From Physcia stellaris (Eukaryota > Ascomycota > Lecanoromycetes > Caliciales > Physciaceae): a stretch of 64,000 nt of DNA. Shown here in pieces: positions 36,344 through 48,872 of this stretch. The number at the start of each line of letters is the position of its first letter. The first letter of the stretch is position 1. Under the pieces are notes generated by a model. It ran no database searches. It had not been told where the DNA came from and saw only the letters and a program-made list of their open reading frames with translations. The stretch is taken from positions 124,001-188,000 of the forward strand of contig JABSSW010000021.1 of assembly GCA_018902385.1 (NCBI GenBank). The letters run 5' to 3'. The translations under genes and the position numbers were made by a program.

Positions 36344-38421
36344 ATGACTAGCGACGAAGCCCAACGTTCCACCCATGAATGGCATTCTTCTCTAGATGAC
36401 AACATGAGGAGGACTATGTTGCCATCGATCGATGACAACGATGGATTCAATGATGCCTATTTACTTGACAATGCCCTGGTCCTCCTGCAGCGTGGGACTG
36501 AGGATCCTACACTAAGCATTGGCCAAGATCCTTACCTTCAGTCATTCGTAATGGAGCAGGCTTATTCTTCCAATGCTGGCTACCACGATGTTGAGAACTC
36601 TTACCACTCCGGGTTTGGGCGGACAGACGAGGCTCCGAACGATTACTCTGGACAGCTATCAGATCATGGGATGCCAAACCATGCTTTTGTACTAGATGCC
36701 GCTCAGAGTATGGCCTCGCACATCGGGGGCGCTCAAAAAAAGCGCAGCCACGAAGACCTAGATGGAGATCGATCCAGCAGCGCCAGCCCTTCTACGAGGC
36801 TTGGCGACCACCGCCTCGTGCGGAATCAGCAACTTGCCATACCTGAATTAGCCAGTACCTCTCAAGGGTATGTATCCCGACGCTCTCAGGCACTGCCATG
36901 GGATGACGTGGATGATAGGAAGCAGTTGAAGGGTAAAAAACGCCGTCTCGACAGTGGTGACGCTTTCGCGGTGAGCACTACTGCACCTGAGGAATATCCT
37001 TCAGCACAGCATATACCAGATGGTCCGGAAACATCCATAGGTTTGTACCCCCGTCATCGAAGTCTTGGTATCCGCTGATGTTGTCAGACCCTGCTGCCCG
37101 CGATCAAGCTGTCGGCAATTCAACAATTACCCGACCTAGAGCCATTGCATCAGCTCGATCCAAGAAGAAAACTTCAAAAGCACAAAAGAAAAACGCTAAG
37201 GGCAATAAAAAGCGGCGCCATCACGGTGAGCTCGCGGAACAATCCGACAACAGTTTGATCTTCCGAGAGAATGGTAAAAATGAATGGGGTAAGCCGCCAG
37301 CTCCGAATTAGGGTTGTCAGGTTTGTCTGAGCTGACTGGTCACTAGAGCCAACCGCCTACCACGAAGATATGCGTCGTGAAATGATCAAAGAGATGGCCG
37401 AGTTTGGGGAATATCGTTAGTTCCTCCCTCGCAAGAATGAGATTCACGCTGACGGATGTAGGCGAAACCCCTGCAGCTGGCCCCATGAAGTACGATGTGA
37501 CTGCTTTCAATCCTCCACAACAGGATTGGCGGTTTAAAGGACATCAGGGATGGGACAGCAGCCAAGACCGGCTGATGTACCGCTTTGAGCGGAGACATCG
37601 TACGGATCCCGCTTATGAGCCGGGACCGCTGCGCTTCCACGATCATGTTATCTTGAACAATTATGGCGAGTAGGTTTTAAATACCTCATCTTTTACAGAC
37701 TCCACGGCTGACCTGAGAAAGCGTAATAACAGCCTGGCGTGACATACCGTTAACGGTGAGTTACATCGCGAGTCTTCATACCGTTCTCGTATACCCGCCA
37801 ATTCTTGGGTCTAGTGCGCGCCAGAGCGTTGGAACTTGGAAATTATTTCAGATCATCAACCCCTCTTAAGAAGTAATACTGACATCAATTTTTACTTAGA
37901 TCTCATCTTCGATTGAAGGCGGCAGGTTGGAAAACATCCAACGTACCGATAGCCGAATTACGGTGCAGGACTTTCAGGACCGCATGCCAAGCATGGTGAC
38001 AGCAACGCAGAAACTCCAGCTGCGGTCTGCTTTCACCAACCGTATGCTCCGTTTTCGGCTCGCCAACGGTCTGGCTTCGTGGCATCCGCGTGAAGGATCG
38101 CAATTTATCAAAGATCTTATGCTCAGACATCTGACAAAGGAGCAGGTCAGAGAGAACACCACCAAGGGCTTTCCCGGCCTGAGCTCCAAGGAAAGAAAGG
38201 AGATAGAAGAGGAGAACGAGAGAACGCAGAAGTACAAGAATCGGGCCGGGGGAAGATCGAAGCAGGCAAAAACATCTGCCCAGGAAAGCCGAACTCGGAA
38301 CGATGACGCAGACGACTCAGCCGTCTCTGCCAATGATGACGAGATCGAGGTCCCCGAAGCTTACGCTGAGGATGAAGAGGCCGACTTCGAGAACGACTTT
38401 GGCAACGATGGTCCCGAGTGA
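36344..38421 (+). CDS. Family-1 protein, copy C (about 571 aa)
   Basis: Exons: 36,344-37,040, 37,088-37,288, 37,347-37,415, 37,462-37,665, 37,733-37,755 and 37,900-38,421. The ATG sits in ACACCATGAC. The N-terminal half is acidic and disordered, with a basic KGKKRR patch. The family core follows: HGELAEQSDNSLIFRENG..EWGEPTAYHEDMR, then YRFERRH..LRFHDHVILNN, then SIEGGRLENIQRTDSRITVQ and DFQDRMPS, RFRLANGLASWHPREGS, EQVRENTTKGF and an acidic end. Introns 2 and 3 fall at the same positions and phases as in copy B. The fourth intron works only with a GC donor (37,666); with GT donors the frame breaks. Either a GC-AG intron or a small defect is present. Unnamed family, probably nuclear. Confidence 0.7.
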
Positions 38422-39738
38422 GAGATACACGTCTCAAGACGCCCGGGTTATCCTTATTCAACCGCCATGCTCGGTAGAAGAGAAATAGTCCTCCGTCGAC
38501 AAGTGCTCAAGATTGTCCCGGCTCTGCGTCTTGCATACGCATGTTCCTGTGTCTCTTTTGCTTCCGGTCTCCTGCACACGGAAGGATTCGCCCTGCTGGG
38601 AAGGACCACCAACGAGGTGTTGGCGCAGTTGTGGGATGGTTCTGTTTGTCTTTCCTATTGATTCTTTCATGAGATCTGTACAGTTTAAAGTGGGATCCAT
38701 ACATCCGTCTTTGTCCCTAGTACCCCATGTTGTTGCTTCTGCTGCCTGAGCGTGCGCTACATGGATCTGAGCTGTACACTGCTTGCCTAGCATCAATGGC
38801 TCAACCTACAGTCGGAAAGATAGAATTAGTATTTCGAAAAGGCGGCGAGGGTGGAAAGCCACAGAAAATTAGATCAACGAAGATTCTTCTCCCCACTACC
38901 TTCTCGCCCGTGAAATTTTCTTTCCCCACACTACGACGCGGTCTCCCGCAATGTCTTAAAACAGCGACAGAAGCTTAACTCGACGACAACCCTTGGAAGA
39001 ATGATACAATCGATGTAGAAAAGCCCGTGCTGTGCGGGAGGAAGATTCAAAATCAAGAGGGGTTTGTGAGCTTCGAGCCTAGACAGTTGCGGTCGGCGCA
39101 GGACTATGAATCCCAGCAGCCTTCTGATCTCTCCTGCCTTTCTCACTTCTTCTCGAGGCATGGATTCAGTCCACCTGTCATGTGCAATGGAGCTACGATC
39201 CTCTCCATCTGTTGTCTGCATCTCGGTCGCAGCGCTCAACAAAAAGTTCCAGAGAAATCCGCCCGAAACCCTAAGGGTACACTCCTGCCCACGTGAAGGT
39301 TGAGCACGCGCTACATCACCTTTCACAATGCAACTAACAACAGAGCGTTGAGAAGTCGTTGATGACATTCACCACATTGTGTTGAGAAAGAGTGTAAATG
39401 AGAGTTCGACGTTGACAATAGGACCTCTACACATGAGCATGTCAAGAGAATGTCACCACGAAAGAGGAGAAGAACGTGTCATTACGAAAGCTGGTGTGCT
39501 TTTGTGATGGCGCGGAATGTTTATCGTATCTCACGTCACTTGAAAAACGTGAATAGTGATGTGCTGGTCATGATTGGTTCCTACATCTCTTGGTTCCCCG
39601 GATGTTGCTAGCTATTTTCCCCGACTTTCGGTTTTTGGACGCACTTCAACTTGAACTATATGTTCACGGCTGCTCATATACCTTCTAAAGCTTCTATGCT
39701 GCCAACATAAACTTAAGTTCAAGAAGTAGTTCTGGTAA
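38422..39738. other. Intergenic between copy C and the first family-2 gene
   Basis: Several open frames on both strands overlap one another and none looks like protein. The last 300 bp are the probable promoter of the next gene. No repeats recognised. Confidence 0.4.
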
Positions 39739-42700
39739 ATGTCTGATTCCAAGTACCCAACACCATTTCAACATGAGACAGACTCCGATAACGTAAGTCC
39801 TGCATCACTATTAACTGGTTGGGAGTCTTCTGTTGAGTCTTGGTATTAGGGCCCTTGCGGATCTATGCGAAGTCGACGTGTTAGTCATGCCACCAGTACA
39901 CAGCAGCAAGCAACGAAAAAAACTCTAAAGAACCGAATCCAATCCCAGTCAGGTCACTCAAATACCGGTGCTTCAGGCAGGCAAGACAGGACACCAACTC
40001 ATAGCCCTAGGGGTAAAGTTTCGCATGTCCCCTCTAAAGAAACAGATGAGGGCGACTTTGTCCCGTATCCTCGCCAGCAGTCAAATATTCAAACGAGTTA
40101 TAATTCTAACCTAGCACCCCGGCAAGATGAACATTTACGAAAGGATGGGGTTGTGAGAGTGTGGCCAGAGTATGACGTGAATGGACTCCCTTTTCTTCGG
40201 GCTATTGGAGACATGAAGCGCACGCGTATCTTCCCCGAGTTCAAAGAACATGGCAATGCATATATTAGACTGAGTGAGATAGATGGTCTTGACATGTACA
40301 CGGACTACCAGTCGGAGGGAACACCGTCAGAAAGGTCGCAGAAGATCCTACTGTCTTCTCGAGGGCAACAACTAGACAGACCTTCTCCACCAAAACAGCA
40401 TAGCCGTCATCCAGAAGTAGCCGAGAATCGAGAGGGTCTTGGAATGTTTGCATCTGTAGTGCCATCGAATAGCGGTTCCACCGATAAAATGAGTCGTACT
40501 AAGAGTCCAACGAGTCGGGCAATAGACCAAGGGCAAATAATTCAAAGGCCGAGATCTAATCTCAACCAAAGACCACAAGCAGCCCATCAGCAAGCAACCA
40601 GAAATTTTCTAGAGTACCCTTCTATTAACACGCGCAATGATTTGATACAGCATCCTAGCCAGCCAGTAACACCGCAACGTAGCACAATAGCACATTCAAG
40701 CCCGGCGCCTAGTGGCAAAGTGAATCGGTCCGGCATCCAAGCTACAGGTAATTCGCTTAACTCTACAACCCGAGCCACGTACCAAAGCCCAAAGTCAACG
40801 AATGTTGCGGTATCCAGGGAAGGGCCGTGTTCTGCAGCTGGTCCAAAGATGTCCCAACAAGACGGCCGGTATCAGCAAACCAGGGTATCGAACTCGAGCA
40901 CGCCGCAGCTGAATCATTCTACAATACCACAGTCCCAACCACGGGATAGAAACCCAATGACAAGCGGTGAGATTCGACCTGTGAATCAACCATACCAATC
41001 ATACTTACAGCCAATAGACAGTAGGCAGACAATGAGCGCTTCTCCTTCACCTTATCAGATTCAGGGTAACCAGGCCGAATTATCCAGAAACCCGTACATG
41101 GACAATGAAACGTTGGCCAGGCCGTACCTGCCTTCTCAAGATAATCAGCAAATGCCGGCGCCCCAGCTTTATGGCGCGACCCCACAGATGTGTTGGCCCT
41201 CTCAAGAACTGGACTTGGACCAAATGCCGCCCCAATTCGTCCATCCAACTCTCTATCAGCAATTCTATGAACAGTCCATGCCTCAGCCTGGGACAGATGA
41301 CCTGGATTTGCTAAATTGGTCAAAGCGAGCTCGTGGGCCCTTAGGGCAGACTCAGAGTCCTTTACCTACTTTTTACACACCGCCAGTACCACAGATAAGA
41401 CCGCAGATGATGTCCAACCTAGCCCCTCCTGTTTCTGAACGTGTGCATCGGAGCCCACTCGACTACGTGGCTACGCCAAACTCTCACAATCCCAACTCTA
41501 GCTACAGATCACCATACATCCTTGGCAGCACTCCTGAGGCAGCAAATGTCTCTCGCAACAGATCACCATATATCCTCGGCAGTACGCCTGAGACAGCAAG
41601 ATCACCATATATCCTCGGCAGCACGCCTGAGACAGAAAGATCACCATACATCCTTGGCAGCAGTCCTGAGACAGCAAAGGTGCAGCAAACACCGAACAAC
41701 AACGTGTCAAAACCTTATGGTAGGGCACAAGGCCATTTGTTGGGGGTAGCAAACACCACTAATAATGCATATACACCTTCGTATTCTCTATATGGTCCGC
41801 AGTATTCCCATCAGGTACCTAACCCATCTTCAAGCGTTCAAGAGCCAGGTGTACGGCCTGTTACAATCATGTCGCAGAAAATAGCGGTTAACGATGAGGG
41901 TGGACAGCAGTATCTCGCTGAAGGCAGCTCGTATCAACGACCTTATATTCTTGACGACGAAGATGGTCTCCAATCAGAGACTCCGCCTCCGGTAGTGAGC
42001 AGTCAAAAAGACCAGTCACCTACGACCAAGGAACAACTACAACCCCTACCTCGGCCTCCGACATATTATGAACATACAGGGGGCACGCTTACCAACCAAC
42101 CCCCATGGAGGACTGGAGTAACCGCCAATATGGACTTCAAGACGAAGACCTTCATCGATGCGCACGGTGCAACATTCGCAACCAATAAGTGCGGACCATA
42201 CCGCTTTGTCAAGCCGAAGAACCGAGATCAAGAGCTGGCGATCATCAAAGCAACCTATCAAACAATCGTCGACTTTGAATTGTACCTTGGCTATTCACCT
42301 CAAGGAAAGATTCAAACCTGGAATAGTAGTTACGATGAACAGTACGTTCAGCTGCAGCGTGAGCTAATACAACAATGGTACGTAGATTTCCGGCCGTTTT
42401 TCATCTGTCCCATCTCGCAAGGTCATACTGACTTCCCTATTTTACTCAGGACGGGGCCATGGGAGCTGATTCCTAAACTGCGGTACGTGGAGGGATGGTA
42501 TACAAGCCTCGCTGATCACTCAGCGCCTACACCACCTGAGCCGGATAGTACAGGAAACAAATTTGCTTGGTGTAAGCCCGGAAGCACTGAAGGAAAGCCC
42601 TGTTTTCATCACAATTATCAATTCTGGCAAGAAAGGGGTTGTGTCCGAGGCTTGGAAGAGCAGTACTGGCAAGATCATGGCAATGCGTTCTTCGCAAGAG

Positions 42701-42801
42701 TTGAAGCTACAAGCACGCACGTATCTGCGGGCAATTACGCTGAGGAAGACTGGAAGGAGCGTCGGGCGAGAATGGAAAGAGCCGGACGACAACAGCGGTG
42801 A
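39739..42801 (+). CDS. Family-2 protein G1, Q/N/P-rich with conserved C-terminal domain (1,001 aa)
   Basis: Exon 1 is 39,739-39,792, the intron 39,793-39,849 (GTAAGT...TTAG), and exon 2 39,850-42,801. About 740 residues are disordered and rich in Q, N, P and S, including four copies of RSPYILGSTPE at 41,505-41,680. The C-terminal domain (about residues 770-900) starts near TKTFIDAHGATF. It contains CGPYRFVKPKNRDQELAI, YVQLQRELIQQWYVDF and a VGPW-like TGPWELIPK. The same pattern recurs in the next two genes, so I call it family 2; I do not know its function. The low-complexity part could drive condensate or prion-like behaviour (inference). The reading frame is long and unbroken, so the gene is probably active. 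Confidence 0.8.
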
Positions 42802-43177
42802 AGAAATCGCGACTGACGAGCACTAGACGATTGCTATTAGATGGTGACAACCGTTGTGCATAGGAAGGGGCGACACTTTCAAAAAGTATGATTTACCACA
42901 CTTCTTTAGCGGCACACCCTCATTGTAAACGCTTTCTTCTCACGTTTTCTATCATCTTTCCCTAAACCATAGGAAGTCAGGCTATTGTACTGGCACAGTC
43001 TTCCACTTGATGCTTTGATTAACTCAACAGACGTCGAATTCCCATCATCCACACCCTCACCATCCATACTCTCTCACTGAAAAAGGGTCTCCGGATGCTC
43101 ATCATCCCAGTACGGCCTCGAATTGTGTATCTCGTTCCATGCCCGGCTGATATTCGCGGCATTAGCTGTACGTCTCA

Positions 43178-43906
43178 CTACCCCTCTCTGATTTCGCTCC
43201 CCTTGCTCTCGATCTCCATTTCCATTCCTTCTCTCCTCTTCCTCATCCTGCTCCCGACGTCCATTCTCATTGCCATCGCGTTCCCCGTCATCAAAAACCG
43301 CCACTGCTCATACTCCTCCCAATTCGTCCCATCATATCCCCACAAAAGCGCCTCCACCTCCCACTTCGGCTCCACAAAATCCCAAAGCCCTCTCCTCCAA
43401 GGCCCCACGCTCACCAACCTAGGCGCCAGGTTCTTGGGTCCTTTCCACCACTCAACCAACGCGTTTTGAATAAATTCCCACTGCTCGTTGTAGCTCTTCA
43501 TCCGATCCCCGGTCCACCGCGGCACTTTCCAACCGACCCACCCGTCAAAGTCTTTCCACGTGTAGCTCAATGCTTCTTGAAGCATGTTCGCTTCGGGAAT
43601 GTCGGTGGGGGGTTTGAAGCGGTAGATTTCGGGGACCGGATCGTGGAAGATGTTGCCGTTGCTGGAGACGTAGTAATTTGGAACACGGGTTGCGTTGGGC
43701 CAGATCCCGGTCTCGAGGGGGCTTCCAGGAGGGAGAGGAATGTCGGCATAGCTGTGGTAGTTGTAGTAAGTGAGGGGGTCGGGGGCTTTCGGGGCTTCGG
43801 GGGCTTCGGGGGCTTCGGGGGGGTCTGGGGTCACGGAAAAGACGTGTTGGAATTGGGCCATGTTTTGTTGTTCTGCACTGGGAGTGGCAGGGGGTCTTGG
43901 TGCCAT
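43178..43906 (-). CDS. Family-2 protein G2 (about 242 aa)
   Basis: The minus-strand ATG at 43,906 starts MAPRPPATPSAEQQN, followed by a Pro/Glu/Ala repeat (PEAPEAPEAPKAPDP). The family-2 domain is then YYVSSNGNIFHDPVPEIYRF, MLQEALSYTWKDFDGW, YNEQWEFIQNALVEWW and LAPRLVSVGPWRRG, closely parallel to G1 and G3. Downstream of QW (near 43,308) a second frame reads a more protein-like, acidic tail (NISRAWNEIHNSRPYWDDEH) ending at 43,074. Either the gene has a one-base shift there or the short basic tail in the first frame is the real end. A possible acceptor (ATTACAG at about 43,975) hints at an upstream exon. Convergent with G1. Confidence 0.65.
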   Translation of the reverse strand: MAPRPPATPSAEQQNMAQFQHVFSVTPDPPEAPEAPEAPKAPDPLTYYNYHSYADIPLPPGSPLETGIWPNATRVPNYYVSSNGNIFHDPVPEIYRFKPPTDIPEANMLQEALSYTWKDFDGWVGWKVPRWTGDRMKSYNEQWEFIQNALVEWWKGPKNLAPRLVSVGPWRRGLWDFVEPKWEVEALLWGYDGTNWEEYEQWRFLMTGNAMAMRMDVGSRMRKRREGMEMEIESKGSEIREG

Positions 43907-44257
43907 GCCGATGCGACAAGGTCTGCCTCTTTTTTTCCTGTTTTGGTTACGCGGTTCTCCATTGGTGAGAGAGCTGTAATCGGGTAATATCAAGTCAAAG
44001 TATTAGACCAGAGCTTTTCGTCTTTCTGAAGGTGTAACAGATCGTAGGTAATCATGATGTGTGTGAAATATGTTCCTGAATCATCAATCAGTGTCAACAT
44101 ACACGTGACTGAAGATAGGAAATTTCTCTAGCCGGTTTCCTATTACCACCACAAATCTGGTTTCTGTATTAATTCCAACAGGACTTTGACTTCTACTGAC
44201 TGTTGCATCGTAGTATTAGCGAATTTTCCTTGCCTATTCTGATCTAATTCAACCAGT

Positions 44258-45821
44258 ATGCAATACTATCACGACGACGAACAGCAAGGCATCGCTGATT
44301 TGGAGCACGACAACCTTTCAGTGGATCCTCAATTCTATGATCATTCTCAGCAGGCTCATTCTATGCAATCTTCCTCTTCCACCCAATGCAATGAGCCAGA
44401 ACCCGCTTGGACGACTCTGGAAGAAGTTCGTCCTTTGCAAACCAATCCTGGCCAAGCGTTGACTCCTCTAATTTACCAGCAGCAAACCTGTACCTACGAG
44501 CAGCCGTCAACCCCATTCACACGGCAGAGTATGTAACCCTCGAAGTAGTTCAACGCTTGGCCGTCATGGGAAAACAGAACGATAACTGACTGAGATATCA
44601 GACTATTCGTATCCAGCACGGCCAAGTCAAACTTACTTGTACGGGCATTCAATTCAAGGTGAGTGACTCTGGCCTGGAGGCGTTCAACGCTTGGCCGTGT
44701 ATGGAAAAAGAAACGATAGCTGACCAAGGCTATAATCAGATTCCTCATATTCAGGACATCCAAGTCAAAATGACCCATACGAACACGCCACCCCACGTGA
44801 GTCTTTTTAGAACAGTTCAACGCTTGGCCGAGTATGGAATCACTGACGGATTCTTTACATCCAGCTGAGAACTCTGTGTTTCATCCACAGCAAACGCTCC
44901 AAGAACGGGCAGACGGTGATTCATTGTATTATCCAACTTACAGCAGTCCAAATTCTCAACCTGTCAGCCCACCATACGAGTACCCAGACCCCAGTTGTGG
45001 GGCCGCATTCAGAACGGTTGGCCATGTCAACGAGTACTCAGCGCCCTATTTCAAATACGATAGGACTCCTCTGTATCATTCGCCTGCAGTAGCCACTGAA
45101 CAAGGTACCCACTTGGTAATATTTTTACGGCCAAATCTGGGGTACTGACGAGCTCTTAGACCCTTATCCACATTCCCCGAAAGGTCACGAAAGTATTAGC
45201 CCTTGTTCCATTTTCAAGTTCTACATCACGCTAATCGAGTATTTAGCTCAAAGCATGGGATCCAATACGATCCAAGAAGAGGATCACCTCACAGCCCCCC
45301 CGATTCCTCGTCTCTCTGATGAGGAGGTAACTGAGCTTTATGACCAGGCGAAGAAGAACTTAGCGCTTTCTAAGGTGCCAGACATAAAGGATAGATCTGT
45401 TTACGGGCTCCAGGTAAAAGGATACAGGTGGTTGTATCGTAATAAGATCCGAAAGAACAGGTTCTTGGGCCGCATGTTCCGCGGATCATCAGGAGAGCTA
45501 TTTAGTGGTGAAGACGGTGGAGGATATCGATACTTGATTCCAAGTACGGCAGAGGATAGGGCGTCAATTTCCAGAGCTTTAGAGCTCACTCGGCGAGACT
45601 TCGTTACAATCACGGGCAAGGAGGCTCCCCTGACTCCACCCGAGACGAGCTATGAAATTCAGTACCACTCGTTGCAGTTGGAGGTGGTGAAGATGATGGT
45701 TTGGGAGCAAGGCCGTATAAGAATACCCAAGTTGGTCTGCGTAGGACCTTTCGAGATCGGGTTTGAAGATTGGACGCCCCCTGACCCTTCGCTGCGGGTC
45801 ATAGAAGCGGAGACTATTTAG
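44258..45821 (+). CDS. Family-2 protein G3 (six exons, about 407 aa)
   Basis: Exons: 44,258-44,528, 44,602-44,658, 44,740-44,796, 44,865-45,104, 45,160-45,183 and 45,247-45,821. All are GT-AG and the sum is in frame. Exons 2 and 3 are both 57 bp in the same phase and encode related peptides (YSYPARPSQTYLYGH and SSYSGHPSQNDPYEH). The three introns around them share GTTCAACGCTTGGCCG, so an exon-intron unit has been tandemly duplicated. The N-terminus is Q/S/P-rich. The C-terminal exon holds the family-2 domain: YRYLIPSTAEDRASISRALE, LTRRDFVTI, YHSLQLEVVKMMVWEQGR and PKLVCVGPFEIGF. Function unknown. Confidence 0.75.
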
Positions 45822-48800
45822 GGCAGAAGAGTTGGGAATGTGTAGAAACAAGCGCGGCATATAATCGGAGCTCATCGTTAAGATTTTATATGTTAGCTTA
45901 TGGTGTAGCTTCGCACATTCTATAGCTTTGATTATCCAGCTTTGCTTCTGCGTCGAGCATCTTTGCAAAACTCTGCGTCTTGTCCGTCCCTGTTCTATTG
46001 AATAATTCGTCCTGTTGAGTGTCTTTGAAGGGTCAGAAGAAGTACTCCACTCGTTGAGACTTGGCCAAACAACAACAGGAAACCGGTTATGAACGACTGA
46101 ACGCCCGGTTGGGGAAATACAAGCAAGAAAGCTAGCCTACTGATCGACCGTTCCAGTTCTAAGTAAATTGAATTAATCTACAGACACCCGAACTCTGGTC
46201 CTAGCTGTTTCATCGATGATCATGCCGCTTTTCGCCTCGAAATACGGATAACCTGATTCCGAGCTTGAGCTATTTCGCGAGGAGACGTACTTAGTGGTTC
46301 TTTATCTTCGGTCTGAACTGAAGCATCTGAAGCGACCTGATTACAAGATACTCAACAGATAGGTACCCTGCATCTGCCCTTGGAATCAATTAAGCCGTTT
46401 TGCTACTCCCAGTGGTTATGAGCCCCACGTTTCTACTCGCCAATTCCGATGCTACGCCGTAACTAATGCAGCGACTTTCCCAGAACACAGCTACCTTGTA
46501 AGCGACGAATCCCATCTCTCCTACCGTCATCGCCGCCTCAAACGGGTACTCGGGTGGAGCGTCTCGGAACCGTACTATGGAGGCACAGTTCACGGAAATT
46601 CTGCATCGAGCAGGCGATCAGCTACCTACCCGTCGAAGCGAAGAAGAAGAAGATGATGAGGAGGAGGAGGAGGAAGAGGAAGAGAAAGTATGCAGTGTTT
46701 CACGAGATCATTAGGCTATACGATCATGCGGCCATGCGGCAAGTTTGTCGGGGAGCCAGACGGTCAGGCGGCCATCGGGGTCAGGCGGCCATTGTCAAGT
46801 CTCTGCATCCAGCAGACCAGTTCCTCAAAACCCATTACTTTCAGGCACTTCATTTCAGAAGCCTCGCGTTGAGCAAGCCGTCATTCCCTACAGCTCTGCA
46901 TCGAGCAGGCCGCCCATAGTACTCTTCCTGATCTTCCTACAGCTTACACGGTCGGAGATTTTTGGAATTACAGAGGGTACAAAGGAGGAAGTGCAATACA
47001 TTGGGGGACTCTCAAGCAAGCGCCGGAGGGAGCTATGCTTGAGGGGGAGCTATGTTTCAATGAGCTATTTTTCAGAGGAAGCGGGCAGGACGTCAGTCAA
47101 AGAAGGACACCATGAGACCGTACGAGACACAAGCTACTCAGCCTATTCAGCGAGACGGGGACTCAAAGCATTTTAAGGCCGCGGCATTCTGATTGCAAAG
47201 GATAAATAGCCTGCACCTCCCATAAAAATCAATCAAGTCTTTTTGCTATTTCAGGTGCCTACGAGACAGGGATGCCGATGCCGAGAAGGAGCGTGTGCCG
47301 GTGCAGGGAAGGCGCATATATGCCCAACCGTCGGGCCAAATGATCGGACCTTCTGCTAGTCACGTTGCAGACGTTCGCCCCTTCTTTTCCCTTTTTGTTC
47401 CTCATCCTCCAGAACTTTATGTACCCGCGCCCGCCCACTGCCTCTTGAGGGATCTGTTCATGTAGATATCAACTCCGTAGTCGGGTCGCTAGGTAGGAGC
47501 AGTCAGCCCTCGATGCTAGTGCCCAGCAGAGCTCTTTTGGGTGTCTTTCCTTCATAGGTGCTGCTCCCTGGGCAAGCCAACCACCAGAGTGCCTGAACAG
47601 AAGCCTTCAGCGCATTAGCTTATTGAAAATAGTAGAGAATTGGTATGGGAGACCTTGTACTCGATCTTAAGAGGAGGAGATTGAATTAGGTCGCCTGCAT
47701 GGAACAAAAATGTTCTGCTTCAGTAGGCCAGGAGTTGTTTGTTCTTCGATGGTCGTGTTTGAGCTATCTGGAAGGCAAATCTGCTTTGGAAATCTTGCAA
47801 TAAAGGGCACCATAGATTCGAAGTCTGTTGATGCAAAGCTTGGTAGAGTTCAGCCAGAACTGTCTCAAGTCTCGTAGGGCTTTTGGCTTGTTCACTGAAT
47901 TCTATTTCTTCTTCGTGGCGATAGAATCCTTGCATGTAGCTCCAGAAGTTTCTAGGGCGGACAAGGCGGGGGAGGTAGAAACGGTTAACAAAGAGCTTGC
48001 ATAATAGGAGAGGAATCTTCTGTCTTGTAAGGAGACCCACAAACTTCAGTCATAACTATCTCGTCGACTCTGTAATCTGGCCGTTGTCCTGTACGACGAG
48101 GAAATTGTTTATTTCCCGGAGACTTGCGATACCACATGCCCTTGAAGATGATAAGTCTAGCTTCAGCTCGAGAAGTTTGAACCGCAATGACAGCCAAACA
48201 ATCTATGCTCAAGGTCTTACAATGGTCTGTCATACTACAAATTATACGAAAACCAGTACAGAATTTACTGCGAGTAACCATATTGGAAGTCAAGACTTCG
48301 ACGAGAAATGCTACGACGGACGCGATAATTTCAAATTATGATTTCTATCCCGAGTAAAGAACGTCACATCCATCAGGTCTCGCTATTACTTCCACTCTCA
48401 GTATACTCTATAAATTTTCCTGGACAGATCGACCTTTCCCCCTCCCCGATCCAGCAACCCCGCTTATTTTCGCTTGAATCACGTGATAAGATGTACCCTA
48501 ATACTACAGAACAACGCTCCCTAGCGGCCCGTTCAACTTATACCTAAAAACGCTTACATATCTCACATTCAATCCAAGGTGCGACATTTAGTGACAAAAT
48601 GACATTTTATATTATGTCGCGCCAGTGTCCCATCTATCACGTTGTTCTATCTACTTACTATCTTAAGTTGCCGCGCCCTTGTTAGTGACACTTGAATTAG
48701 CCCAATGACTAAAGTTTATTCATTAACTCCGGGTCTGCAGGGTTTTCAGGGAGGCTTTTCTGCTCTGCTCTTCATCGGCTCAATCCGCTCTCGCATTTAG

Positions 48801-48872
48801 TTCAAGCCTCAGGAAACCTCGGTCTATTCCGTAAGCTAGGAGATTGGAAAAGCCTGGATACACCTAGACTCC
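45822..48872. other. Gene-poor stretch with unassigned open frames
   Basis: Three protein-like scraps occur, none of which I can name: minus 46,390-46,593 (RFRDAPPEYPFEAAMTVGEM, perhaps a family-2 scrap); plus 46,590-46,710, where an acidic run of GAA/GAG codons is followed by stops; and minus 47,720-48,293, where two overlapping frames carry VNRFYLPRLVRPRNFWSYM and RPDYRVDEIVMTEVCG. The string GCATC(G/C)AGCAG recurs three times at 46.6-46.9 kb. A small palindrome (GCGACAT...ATGTCGC) lies at about 48,582-48,625. None reaches the standard of a gene. Confidence 0.35.

Noticed and set aside
38931-39368. Minus-strand 145-codon frame as a gene
   Set aside because: No start context, no splice signals, no recognisable protein character, and an equally long frame lies opposite.
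41505-41680. CRISPR-like direct repeats
   Set aside because: The repeats encode an in-frame peptide repeat within a long eukaryotic gene; spacers are not unique and the genome is fungal.
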